Shown one piece after another: positions 5,808-13,470 of a stretch of 14,934 bases of DNA. The notes beneath the pieces are model-generated. The model saw nothing but the letters and a program-made list of their open reading frames with translations, was not told the DNA's origin and made no database searches. Source of the stretch: Planctomycetota bacterium (GTDB lineage Bacteria > Planctomycetota > UBA1135 > UBA2386); NCBI GenBank assembly GCA_947455805.1, contig CANGSN010000021.1, positions 1-14,934 on the forward strand, read 5' to 3'. Each line of letters begins with the position of its first letter. Within the stretch, counting starts at the first letter, position 1. A program made the position numbers and the translations under genes.

Positions 5808-8333
5808 ATGCTGGAAGAACGGTCGCCCGCTCGCCGCTCGCTGCTCGCCGTCGTCGCCGCCGCGGCCGTGCTGCTGCTGGCCTGCGGCGCTGGCTGGTTG
5901 CTGACGCGCCCGGTCACTGCACCGGTCGCCGACGCCGAGCTCGACGCGCGCAGTCGCGCGGCGAACGGCGCTGCATTCGGCGACGGGGCTGCGACCACGA
6001 ACGCTCAGCCTGCACGCACCGCCGGCGACGACACACGGCAAGCTGCCGACACCGCCGGCGCCACGCCGCCGATCGCACTGCGCGTCGTCGATGCCGCCCG
6101 TCGTCCGGTCGCCGGTGCCAGCGTTCGCATCGATCCGAACGCAGCCGAGATCCGGTTCCTCGACATGCAGGACGCCGAACCACTGCTCGCCGCGATCCCA
6201 CCGCGGACGAGCGACGAGCACGGCCTCGTGCATACGCAGCTGCCGCGCGGCGTGGCGATGGTCACGGTGCGCAAGAACGACGCCTACCTGCAAACCTGGG
6301 TCGACGTCGCCGAAGCGATCACCGATCCCATCGAACTGATGGTGCAGCCGGATCGCGAGCTCGTCGTGCGCACGCGGCTCGCCGACGGCACGGTGGCGCC
6401 GCACGTGCCGGTGGAGTTCGCCTACTCGTGGGATCGCAACGTCGAGACCAAGCGCCTGGATCACTACATGTTCGGTCGCACCGACGGCGACGGCGAACTC
6501 GTCGTGCGACATGCGCAGCGCCTCTGGCGCAACACGCCGGCAGCCCCGCTGCTGCTGCTGCAGCCGCTTGTGGTCGGCGCCAAGACAGCGGCGACGACGG
6601 TGTCGCTCGATGCCGTGCGCACCCAGGTCGACCTCGAGTGTGCCCCCCACGGAGCGATCCGCCTCACGTGCTTCGCGCGCGACGGCCAACCGAGCAGCGC
6701 GCCGGTCGCCTTGGTGCTGAAGCTGCATCGGGGCGATGCCGAGCCGCAGCAAGTCAGTGTCCCCGCCTGGCCGGAAGCCCGGCCCGGCGAGTGGTTCCTG
6801 CATCCGCTCGCCCTCGGTGCCCGCTGGCAGATCGATGGCGAACCCTACGAACCGCTGGAAGCAATCGGACCGCGGCAGCAAGGCGAAGTCGTCGCCGTGC
6901 AACAACGCCAGCTGCGATCGGTCGGGCGGTTGCGGTTCTCGCTGCAGGCTCCGGACGGCAGCGCGCTCGCCGACGAACTCGTGCTGGTCGCGTCCGACGA
7001 ACGCAGTGTTCGCGCCGTGCGCACGGACCGGCAAGGCAGCATCGACGTCGCGCGCGATCCCGACGAACGTTCCATCCGCGTCCGGGTGGCCGAACGGCAT
7101 CTGCAGGGCGAGTTGCCGATCCCGGCAGGAGCTGCCGCCATGCCGGCTTCGATCGACGCCGGCGTCCTGCGGCTCGAAGCACAGCAACTGCTGGTGCAAG
7201 GCGTCGTCGTCGACGCCGCCAGCGGTGCACCGCTCGAAGCATGGCTCGAAGCCAGCACCCCGGATGAGCCTACGACGTCGATCGCGACAGCCCGGACGGC
7301 TGCCGACGGCACGTTCGAACTATGGGGAAAGGCCAGCGCGCCGGTGCGCGTGGAGGCGAACGGCCATCATCACCTCGAATGGGCCGGCGAGTTCGAGCCG
7401 GGGGCTCGCAACGTGGTCCTTCGTCTGCCGCCCGTGCGCCTGCTGTTCCTGACTTTGCTGTTCGACGCCGACATCGACGACGAGGAGATTGACGCCCATC
7501 TCGAACCGCGCGGGACCGGTTCGTCGTACCGCAGCGAGATCGGCCTTCGTCACCAGGTGCTGCCCCTCCCCGAAGACGGCGACCCCACCCTGGTGGTGTC
7601 GACCGCCGGGCATTCGCTGGTGCGTGTTCCCAGCGCAGCGTGGCAGCACGGCCCCCGCCGAGCGACCGTGACCGTCGACCTGCGGGGTCGCCTGGCGATG
7701 TTCACGGTCCAAGCCACGCGCGGCGGCGAGCCCGTCAAGGCCAACCTGCGTCTGCTGGCGGGCACGGCCGAAGATCGCGAGGCTGGATGGCTGCGCGCGA
7801 ACAGGGCCTTGGTGTTGACCACCGATCGCCCGTGGCGCGCGCTCGTGCAGCCGACAGACGGCGGCACCGTCGAGGTCGCGCTGCAGCGCGGCCACAACGT
7901 CGTGGAGGCGCCTGCGCCGGCGCGCGTGCGTTGTTCGCTCGCGAACGGCATCGCCGAACTCGGCGACCTCCGCGTCACGTTCGAACTGCTGCGCCTGCGC
8001 CACGCCGAACCGCTGCTGGCGACGCCCGACGACGACCCGCCGCCGGCACAGCCGACGACGCTCGACGCACTGCGCGACGACCGGCGCAACGTCACGCGCG
8101 AGAGCATGCCCGCGGGCGAGGCCCCGGCCGGGCAGTTCGAGATCGGACACCGCGGCCGCTACGCCGTCTTCGCCGTGGTGGAGCAAGGTGGGTACGAGGT
8201 GCTGTTGTCGCAGTCGCCGGCGGAGTTCGACGTCGTCTCCTTCGACTGCGACCTGCCGATCGTCGTGCCGCTGCCGGCTGCGACACTCACTGCGGCGCGA
8301 GAAGAGCTTGCGCGCAAGGCAGGCCCGCGCTGA
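5808..8333 (+). CDS. Large membrane-anchored protein with carboxypeptidase-regulatory-like (Ig-like) domains
   Basis: 841 residues from ATG 5808. A basic N-terminus (RSPARRS) and one hydrophobic segment at about 12-33 form a signal anchor; C26 in L-L-A-C is a poor lipobox, so lipidation is less likely. A disordered Ala/Thr/Asp linker follows to about residue 85. Then come repeated beta-sandwich segments. The clearest resemble the carboxypeptidase regulatory-like fold: ALRVVDAARRPVAGASVRID (about 89-108) with a later D-G-D-G-E-L (about 226-231), and VQGVVVDAASGAPLEAWLEA (about 464-483) with ARTAADGTFELWG (about 498-510). Middle and C-terminal parts are similar beta-rich stretches without motif. 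Such proteins are common extracytoplasmic scaffold or adhesion-like proteins in Planctomycetota; no enzyme motif is seen. It is divergent from the membrane-protein gene at 5305-5682, with 125 bases between them, and convergent with the gene ending at 8376. Confidence 0.88.
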   Translation: MLEERSPARRSLLAVVAAAAVLLLACGAGWLLTRPVTAPVADAELDARSRAANGAAFGDGAATTNAQPARTAGDDTRQAADTAGATPPIALRVVDAARRPVAGASVRIDPNAAEIRFLDMQDAEPLLAAIPPRTSDEHGLVHTQLPRGVAMVTVRKNDAYLQTWVDVAEAITDPIELMVQPDRELVVRTRLADGTVAPHVPVEFAYSWDRNVETKRLDHYMFGRTDGDGELVVRHAQRLWRNTPAAPLLLLQPLVVGAKTAATTVSLDAVRTQVDLECAPHGAIRLTCFARDGQPSSAPVALVLKLHRGDAEPQQVSVPAWPEARPGEWFLHPLALGARWQIDGEPYEPLEAIGPRQQGEVVAVQQRQLRSVGRLRFSLQAPDGSALADELVLVASDERSVRAVRTDRQGSIDVARDPDERSIRVRVAERHLQGELPIPAGAAAMPASIDAGVLRLEAQQLLVQGVVVDAASGAPLEAWLEASTPDEPTTSIATARTAADGTFELWGKASAPVRVEANGHHHLEWAGEFEPGARNVVLRLPPVRLLFLTLLFDADIDDEEIDAHLEPRGTGSSYRSEIGLRHQVLPLPEDGDPTLVVSTAGHSLVRVPSAAWQHGPRRATVTVDLRGRLAMFTVQATRGGEPVKANLRLLAGTAEDREAGWLRANRALVLTTDRPWRALVQPTDGGTVEVALQRGHNVVEAPAPARVRCSLANGIAELGDLRVTFELLRLRHAEPLLATPDDDPPPAQPTTLDALRDDRRNVTRESMPAGEAPAGQFEIGHRGRYAVFAVVEQGGYEVLLSQSPAEFDVVSFDCDLPIVVPLPAATLTAAREELARKAGPR

Positions 8334-8375
8334 CGCGCAGCGACGGCACACGGCACCGACGGCGCGTGGACGCGT

Positions 8376-8816
8376 TCAGCGCGCGAGCGAACGCAGCACG
8401 TCGACGATCGCCACCACCAGCAGCACGAGCCCGACCGGCACCAGGACGATGCCGAGGCCTGGGTCGCCGCCCTGCACGCCGAACGCGCCGACCAGGAAGC
8501 CCACCGGCACCAACAGCGCCGCACTGCACAAGCACGCCGAACCGAGGCGCGGCGCCCGCGCACACGCGGCCAGCGTCGCGGCGAAGGCGACGTGCACCAG
8601 CGACAGGAACGTGCCGTGCGCATGCGCGAGCCGCCACAACAGCCGCTGCGTCTCGTTGCCGACCACCAGGTACCAGTCGACCTTGAAGCCGTGCATCGCC
8701 TCGAGCACGCCGCCGAGCAGCACGAAGGCCAGCAGGCTCGTCCAACCGGTGAGCAGGTGCCGGCGGCGCAGGCGCAGCAGGGCGGTGGCTCCGTCGGCAG
8801 CAGCGTCGGCGTTCAT
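8376..8816 (-). CDS. Four-helix membrane protein with intramembrane histidines, downstream of the cytochrome
   Basis: 146 residues from ATG 8816. Predicted membrane segments: about 22-40 (LTGWTSLLAFVLLGGVLEA), 64-86 (LAHAHGTFLSLVHVAFAATLAAC), 93-113 (SACLCSAALLVPVGFLVGAFG) and 121-141 (LGIVLVPVGLVLLVVAIVDVL). Histidines H42, H65, H67 and H75 lie in or at the edges of the first two helices; such residues can ligate b-type heme or metal, but that is speculation here. The stretch H-G-F-K-V-D-W-Y-L (42-50) followed by R-L-A-H-A-H-G-T (63-70) looks like a conserved signature; I recall similar uncharacterised membrane proteins but no name. It starts 39 bases after the cytochrome stop on the same strand, so the two are probably one operon. 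Confidence 0.8.
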   Translation of the reverse strand: MNADAAADGATALLRLRRRHLLTGWTSLLAFVLLGGVLEAMHGFKVDWYLVVGNETQRLLWRLAHAHGTFLSLVHVAFAATLAACARAPRLGSACLCSAALLVPVGFLVGAFGVQGGDPGLGIVLVPVGLVLLVVAIVDVLRSLAR

Positions 8817-8855
8817 GCGGCGAATCTCATGCGGCGGGGTTCGGGCGTCGGCAGG

Positions 8856-10793
8856 TCACTCGGCGAGGTAGATCGCGCGGTTGTCTCGGCGCGCGTAGAG
8901 CGCCGCGAAGCGCGGCAGCTGCAGCCCTTCGGCATCGAGCAACAGCTCGGGCCGCGGCGGCAGCGGGCCGCGAGCTTGCCATGCCGCCATCGCCGTGTCG
9001 ACGAAGCGCTGCGCCGCCGGCGCCTCGGCGGTGTGCACGAAGCCGGCGAGCGCTTCGTCGTAGCCGAGCCCACGCAGCGTCGCCGCGGCACGGAAGCGCA
9101 CGACGTAGTACGGATCGTCGAGCAGCCGCGCGAGGAACGGCGCCATCCAGTCGCGGCCCGCGGCCGCTTGCGCTGCGGGCTGGCCGAAGTTCGCGGCGGC
9201 GATCAGGCGCAACCCCGCGTCGCCGGTCAGCAACCAGCGCACGCCGGCGGCGACGCTGCGTTGCTCCTCGTCGAGCTCCGGCATGGCGACGCCCCAGCCG
9301 GCGGCGAGCCGTTCGGCGGTCCACTGCAGCGTGCGGTCGAGGTGGCACAGGTTGCACGCGTTCGGCCGGCCGGTCGCCAACTCGGTCTTCACGTCGGGGC
9401 TGTCGATCGTGTGGCTGCGCGACGTCTTCATCAGGCCGACCGACGTGTGCGGCATGTGGCAGTCGTAGCAACGGCTGCCGACCGAGTCGGGGGCGTGGTG
9501 CGTGTGCGTGCGCAGGGCGTCGGGGGCCGCCAGCGCTTCGTGGCACTGCGTGCACGCGGCGTTGCCGAAGCCGGGATCCCCGCTCGCCATCTGCGGCCGC
9601 ATCTGGCCCTCGCGTCGCCACGTCTCGCCGACGCGACCGTCGGCCGTGTGCATCGCATGGCACGACGTGCAGTCGAGCTGCCGTTCGCCCTGCCCGCGCG
9701 TGTAGCACGGCGACCGACGCACGCCGTTCCACTCGCGCCCCGACAAGCGGACCTGGCCGTCCGACCAGAACGAGCTGCGGAAGAAGTGCGGGTTCTTCTG
9801 CAGTTCGCGCCGCAGCTCGACCGCGTCGCGATCCTCGGAACCGATGACGAGGTGCGTCGCCTGCAACTCGCCGCCCGGCACGAACGGGGATCCCTGTTCG
9901 CGCCACGCGTCGAAGTGCTGCTGGCGCAGGATCGACACCGAGTGGCACTGGCCGCAGGCGGAGCCACTGCGCGGCGCCGACAGCTTCGCCGGGTTGACGA
10001 TGGTGTCGTCGCCGCCGGCGGTGCGGTGCTGGTAGCGCGCCAGCGGATCGCGGTTGGCGGCGGCGTGCGGACCGCCGGGCCCATGGCACGCTTCGCAGGC
10101 GATGCCGAGTTCGGCCACCTGCGTGTCGGTGCGGCCGACGTCGACGCGCGGCAGCGTGCCGGTCGCGTGGCACATGTCGCAGCTCTTGTTCCACGTGCCC
10201 GGATCGGGCGGATCGCGGAACTCCGGTGGCAGCACGAACACCGTCGTCAGCGGGATCCAGATCCGCTGCTCGAGGTGGAAGCCCATCGGCACCGGCGCCA
10301 GTTCGCGTTCGACGCCGGTCGAGTACCACAGCACCTGCACGTGATGCGAACCGGTCAACTGTTCGATCGGCCGCTCGACGTCGGCGGGCTTGCCGCCGCG
10401 GCGCCGGAACTGCGTCCACAGCCGCTCGCCGCGCCATTCGAGCACCACCGTCTCGCCGAACCAGTCGAGCTCGAGCCGGTCGAACTGCGGCACCAGCGTG
10501 CTGCGCGTCGCCAGCTGCGTCATCGTGCGATGGAACGAACCGTGCCACGACGCGTGCTCGGCCGGATGGCACGAACGGCAGCTCGCCGAGCCGATGTACG
10601 AGCCGTGCGGTTCGACCAGCGGGCGCTGGTCGTTCCGTTCCTGCACCGCGGGCGGCTGCGTGAACGCGGCCCAGGCGACGGCGCCGAGCGCCAGCAGCCC
10701 GAGCAGCACGGCGCTGCGCTGCCGCGCGAGCCACAGCGGCAGCAACACACAGGCGGTCAGTGCGACGAGCAGCACGTTCAGGATCGATGGCAA
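8856..10793 (-). CDS. Membrane-anchored octaheme c-type cytochrome with C-terminal HEAT-like repeats
   Basis: 645 residues. Eight CxxCH heme-binding motifs are at residues 72-76, 205-209, 233-237, 280-284, 375-379, 414-418, 442-446 and 480-484. Two hydrophobic segments (about 5-22 and 27-45) flank a basic loop (LARQR), which by the positive-inside rule places both ends, and so the hemes, outside the cytoplasmic membrane. The opening Y-I-G-S-A-S-C-R-S-C-H-P resembles the cytochrome c554/multiheme superfamily. No CxxCK and no hydroxylamine-oxidoreductase-type arrangement is evident, so a specific reaction is not claimed; electron transfer is the likely role. After the last heme, residues about 505-610 are helical, with DDPYYVVRFRAAATLRGLG (559-577) looking like a HEAT repeat. 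The start is TTG 10793 or GTG 10775 (six codons on); there is no ATG and no clear ribosome site. The four-helix membrane protein follows 39 bases downstream. Confidence 0.92.
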   Translation of the reverse strand: MPSILNVLLVALTACVLLPLWLARQRSAVLLGLLALGAVAWAAFTQPPAVQERNDQRPLVEPHGSYIGSASCRSCHPAEHASWHGSFHRTMTQLATRSTLVPQFDRLELDWFGETVVLEWRGERLWTQFRRRGGKPADVERPIEQLTGSHHVQVLWYSTGVERELAPVPMGFHLEQRIWIPLTTVFVLPPEFRDPPDPGTWNKSCDMCHATGTLPRVDVGRTDTQVAELGIACEACHGPGGPHAAANRDPLARYQHRTAGGDDTIVNPAKLSAPRSGSACGQCHSVSILRQQHFDAWREQGSPFVPGGELQATHLVIGSEDRDAVELRRELQKNPHFFRSSFWSDGQVRLSGREWNGVRRSPCYTRGQGERQLDCTSCHAMHTADGRVGETWRREGQMRPQMASGDPGFGNAACTQCHEALAAPDALRTHTHHAPDSVGSRCYDCHMPHTSVGLMKTSRSHTIDSPDVKTELATGRPNACNLCHLDRTLQWTAERLAAGWGVAMPELDEEQRSVAAGVRWLLTGDAGLRLIAAANFGQPAAQAAAGRDWMAPFLARLLDDPYYVVRFRAAATLRGLGYDEALAGFVHTAEAPAAQRFVDTAMAAWQARGPLPPRPELLLDAEGLQLPRFAALYARRDNRAIYLAE

Positions 10794-10879
10794 GGCAGCG
10801 GATGCAGAGGCATCGCCGCGATGTCGGCACGATCGACGGCACCCGTGGTCCGGTCAAGGCTCGCCGAGGCGCACCGCCG

Positions 10880-11530
10880 ATGGGCACCGAGGTTCGACTC
10901 GCGCCAGGTCCGGACTACGCTCCACGCCTCGATCGCCCGCACGCACCTACCGGCTTGGACCTCGACGCCCTCATGCAAGATCTCGGCTACACCCGCGACT
11001 GGCTCGCGTGTGGCGTGATCGACGCGGCGGAGTTGCAGCGTCAGCATGCGGCGATGGTGCGCGGCGACGACCCGCACCCGGAGCACTGGCGACTTCGGGC
11101 CTTCCATGCGTTCGTCGACGGAGCAACTGGGTTCTCCGCCGAACTGTTGCTGCGCCTCATCCGCCTCGAAGATCGTGGCCCCGATCGAACCGACCTGCGC
11201 GCGGAGCGCCTGCGGGCCCTCGTCGGGTCGCGGAAGCTCACCCCGTTGCAGCTGCGCGATCTGCCGCGGCTCTGCCCGGCGGTGCTGCAGCCGCCCGTCC
11301 AGCGACTCTACGAACGCGAACTGCTGCTCCACCGCCTGCAGGTCGAGGGCGCCGTGGCGTGCTTCGCCGACGTGGAGGCCTGCGCCGACGCCCACGTGCA
11401 GCTGCAGGCATTGCAGGATCCGCAGCTCGGCACCCACGAGCTGCAGCGGCTGGCGACGCATGGATGGAACCGCCAGGTGCGACACGTCGCGCGCGATCGA
11501 CTGCGACGGCACTCCGGCCAAGGCACGTGA
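10880..11530 (+). CDS. Conserved-looking soluble protein of unknown function
   Basis: 216 residues from ATG 10880, with GAGG ten bases upstream. No signal peptide or membrane segment, so probably cytoplasmic. The most distinctive part is L-G-Y-T-R-D-W-L-A-C-G-V-I-D (35-48) followed by D-D-P-H-P-E-H-W-R-L-R-A-F (63-75). The rest is helical and Leu/Arg-rich (DLRAERLRALVGSRKLTPLQLRDLPRL region, then repeated two-helix patterns to the end), which could be HEAT-like. Third-position G/C is high in this frame and the protein has a normal residue mix, whereas the long opposite-strand frame does not. It is divergent from the cytochrome operon (86 bases from its TTG). I do not recognise the family. Confidence 0.72.
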   Translation: MGTEVRLAPGPDYAPRLDRPHAPTGLDLDALMQDLGYTRDWLACGVIDAAELQRQHAAMVRGDDPHPEHWRLRAFHAFVDGATGFSAELLLRLIRLEDRGPDRTDLRAERLRALVGSRKLTPLQLRDLPRLCPAVLQPPVQRLYERELLLHRLQVEGAVACFADVEACADAHVQLQALQDPQLGTHELQRLATHGWNRQVRHVARDRLRRHSGQGT

Positions 11531-11617
11531 CCTACGAGCACTGCACTGCGAGCCCTGAGGAACAGGTGTGTCGCTGCGAGCTGGGAGTGTTCCGTTGTCG
11601 GTATCGTTGGCGCCGCC

Positions 11618-12685
11618 ATGCCCTCCCGCGCGCTCGTGTGTTGCGCCCTGCTGTCGCCGCTGTGCGCCCAGTCCCCCGCCGAACTGGACCAGCTGGTTCC
11701 CGGCTCCGCGACCACCTGGCGCGCGACCGTGGCCTTCGGGGACCTCGACGGCGACCACCTCGTCGACCTGGTCATCGGCCGCAACGGCCCGCTATCGTGG
11801 CGCCCCGGTCGCAGCGGCAAGGGAGACCCGTTCGACGCCGAACGCGCGCTCGGCTGCACCGTCGGCGTCAGCTGTGAAAGCCCAGGACAGCCGGTGCTCG
11901 CCGACTTCGATCGCGATGGCGACCTCGACCTGATCGCGATCGACGCGCCCCTTGGCCGAAGCGAGCGACTGGTCTGGTTCGCCAACGACGGCAAGGCCGG
12001 GTTCGCGGCTGCCGCGGACGTGCGTTCGACCGACGGCGAACCGATGCGTTGGCCCGGGCAAGCGAGCGGCCTCGCCGTGGTCGACGACGATGGCGATGGC
12101 TGGCTCGACGTCTGGATCGCGAGCCCGCAGCTGCACCGCTTCGCCGGTGGTCCCGGCGGCTTCGCGAACACGCCGGCCATGCTCGACGCCAGCAGCGATG
12201 CCGGCCTCGTCGTGACGCCGCCGAGCGCGAGCCGCGCGTGCCGCGTGCTCGTCGTCCACGAACGCCGCCTCGTCGTGCTGCAGCGGAACGGCGCGCGCTT
12301 CGTCGCGGTCGACGATCTCGGCGCGATCGAAGGCGATGCGGGACAAACGCGCCTCGCCATCGACCGCGCCGCCGGCGATGGCAGCCAGAACGTGCTGGTT
12401 CTCGAGCTCCTGCCCCAGAGGGCGGATGCCGCGACGTTGCCCCCGCAGCAGCAGCAACGCCTCGCCGCCGCCCGCGCGGTCCTGCAGACGGTCGAAGCGC
12501 AGCGGCGGGAGCTCTACCGCGCGCGGCCACCGTTCGACGACGCAGCGGCGATGGCCGCCTGGCGCGAGCGATCGGCCGACCTCGATCGCTTCGCCGCCGA
12601 ACCGCGCAAGGTGCTCGCCGAGTTGCTGCCGGCCAAGGTCGACGGGTCGACGACCCATCGCCTGCGCCGGCTGCCCATCCCGTAG
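11618..12685 (+). CDS. Secreted FG-GAP/VCBS-type repeat protein
   Basis: 355 residues from ATG 11618. The signal peptide ends near C-A-Q (residues 16-18), the same A-Q cleavage style as the secreted protein at 198-1955. Three calcium-binding-type loops mark FG-GAP/VCBS repeats: DLDGDHLVD (42-50), DFDRDGDLD (96-104) and DDDGDGWLD (156-164), each followed by a hydrophobic strand. This family forms beta-propeller blades and is usually extracellular. Three blades are clear; the stretch from about 195 to 280 has strands but no intact D-x-D-x-D loop. From about residue 295 the chain changes to a charged Gln/Arg/Glu-rich helical tail that may form a coiled coil. The propeller is therefore short for a full seven blades, so it may assemble with partners or be degenerate. 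The preceding gene on the same strand ends 87 bases upstream. Confidence 0.85.
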   Translation: MPSRALVCCALLSPLCAQSPAELDQLVPGSATTWRATVAFGDLDGDHLVDLVIGRNGPLSWRPGRSGKGDPFDAERALGCTVGVSCESPGQPVLADFDRDGDLDLIAIDAPLGRSERLVWFANDGKAGFAAAADVRSTDGEPMRWPGQASGLAVVDDDGDGWLDVWIASPQLHRFAGGPGGFANTPAMLDASSDAGLVVTPPSASRACRVLVVHERRLVVLQRNGARFVAVDDLGAIEGDAGQTRLAIDRAAGDGSQNVLVLELLPQRADAATLPPQQQQRLAAARAVLQTVEAQRRELYRARPPFDDAAAMAAWRERSADLDRFAAEPRKVLAELLPAKVDGSTTHRLRRLPIP

Positions 12686-12697
12686 GCAAGGCGCGGC

Positions 12698-12726
12698 GTG
12701 CCGGCCGACGGTGCGTCGGCGAGCAC
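12698..12726. terminator. Hairpin between convergent genes
   Basis: GCCGAC (12704-12709) pairs with GTCGGC (12715-12720) around a five-base loop. After a symmetric 2x2 internal loop, GTGC (12698-12701) pairs with GCAC (12723-12726). It lies in the 50 bases between the FG-GAP gene stop (12685) and the convergent SPASM-like gene stop (12736), where a bidirectional terminator would sit. No T-run follows on either strand. Confidence 0.4.
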
Positions 12727-12735
12727 GGCCCCGGC

Positions 12736-13470
12736 TCACGCCATCTCGGCCCCGCCGACGACCTGCAGTTCGGCTCGTGCACTCCACAGGCAGTTGGCGA
12801 TCGCCGCCGGGCTGCTGTCGAACACGAACAGTGCCACGCACACGGTCCAGGATCCGGTAGCGAGGCCGCGCGGCCACTCGAACGCGGGCAGCTCGAGGCA
12901 CCGTTCCGAACCGCCGGCATACTCCTTCCTCAGTGCCGGCAACGGGTAGTCGGTGCCGTCCGGAGCGAAGCACAGAGCCCCATCCGGTGCCGAGAACGCC
13001 AGGAACACATCGACCTCCTGGCCCTGGGTGAGCGCCGGCAGCCCCACACGAACCGCGACACGCTCGCCAGCACGCACGGTCGTTCCGCACTCCCATCGCG
13101 TGGCAACCAGCTCGCGGCGCAGGGACTCCCGACGCTGCAAAGCGTGGTCGGGGACCAGGCCATCCATCCGTTGGTGCAAGTAGGTGGCGACGTCGCCGCG
13201 ATGGATCGGGCACGACGAAGTGCGGCACTGCGGCGGCAGCACCTGCGCAGCCAGGGAGCGTCGGATGCCCTGCATCGTGGCCCCTCGCCAGATCTCCTCC
13301 AGGGGCTCCTTGTTCACGTTGCCGACCACGGCATCCGAGGAACAACAGAAGTTCACGTCACCGCTGGACAGCACGACGGCACGCCCGAGCCACGGAATGT
13401 CGCACAGAGGGCGCGGCGGCAGGTTCTCCAACCACGTCGGAGGCATCACGGAAGGTGCGGAAGGCCTCAC
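12736..13470 (-). CDS. Stand-alone SPASM-like Fe-S domain protein with beta-rich C-terminal domain
   Basis: 244 residues from GTG 13470, which overlaps the radical SAM stop as GTGA. Residues about 20-90 match the auxiliary-cluster domain found at the C-terminus of radical SAM/SPASM enzymes: P-L-C-D-I-P-W (C23), S-G-D-V-N-F-C-C (C42, C43), V-V-G-N-V...L-E-E-I-W (48-61), then P-P-Q-C-R-T-S-S-C-P (C82, C87). These cysteines would bind an additional Fe-S cluster. Residues about 120-240 look like a beta-sandwich (VDVFLAFSAPDGALCFAPDG at 153-172 and GSWTVCVALFVF), a type I know from secreted proteins, unusual on this partner. The protein lacks CxxxCxxC and so cannot be a radical SAM enzyme alone; it most likely works with the upstream chain. 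A strong Shine-Dalgarno precedes the GTG, which favours a true gene over a frameshift artefact. Confidence 0.82.
   Translation of the reverse strand: MRPSAPSVMPPTWLENLPPRPLCDIPWLGRAVVLSSGDVNFCCSSDAVVGNVNKEPLEEIWRGATMQGIRRSLAAQVLPPQCRTSSCPIHRGDVATYLHQRMDGLVPDHALQRRESLRRELVATRWECGTTVRAGERVAVRVGLPALTQGQEVDVFLAFSAPDGALCFAPDGTDYPLPALRKEYAGGSERCLELPAFEWPRGLATGSWTVCVALFVFDSSPAAIANCLWSARAELQVVGGAEMA

Noticed and set aside
5252..7267. 671-codon plus-strand frame overlapping the large anchored protein
   Set aside because: Extremely Arg/Ser/Thr-rich shadow frame; the frame starting at 5808 has a membrane anchor and Ig-like motifs.
8334..8375. Terminator between the convergent genes ending at 8333 and 8376
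   Set aside because: Only a four-pair CGCG stem is visible, too weak to call.
8592..11018. 808-codon plus-strand frame opposite the cytochrome
   Set aside because: It is the mirror of a gene with eight CxxCH motifs, has an Arg/Gln/His/Val-skewed composition and no recognisable domain.
10778..11758. 326-codon minus-strand frame opposite the 216-residue protein
   Set aside because: No motif, spans a gene boundary on the other strand, and has a low-quality residue mix.
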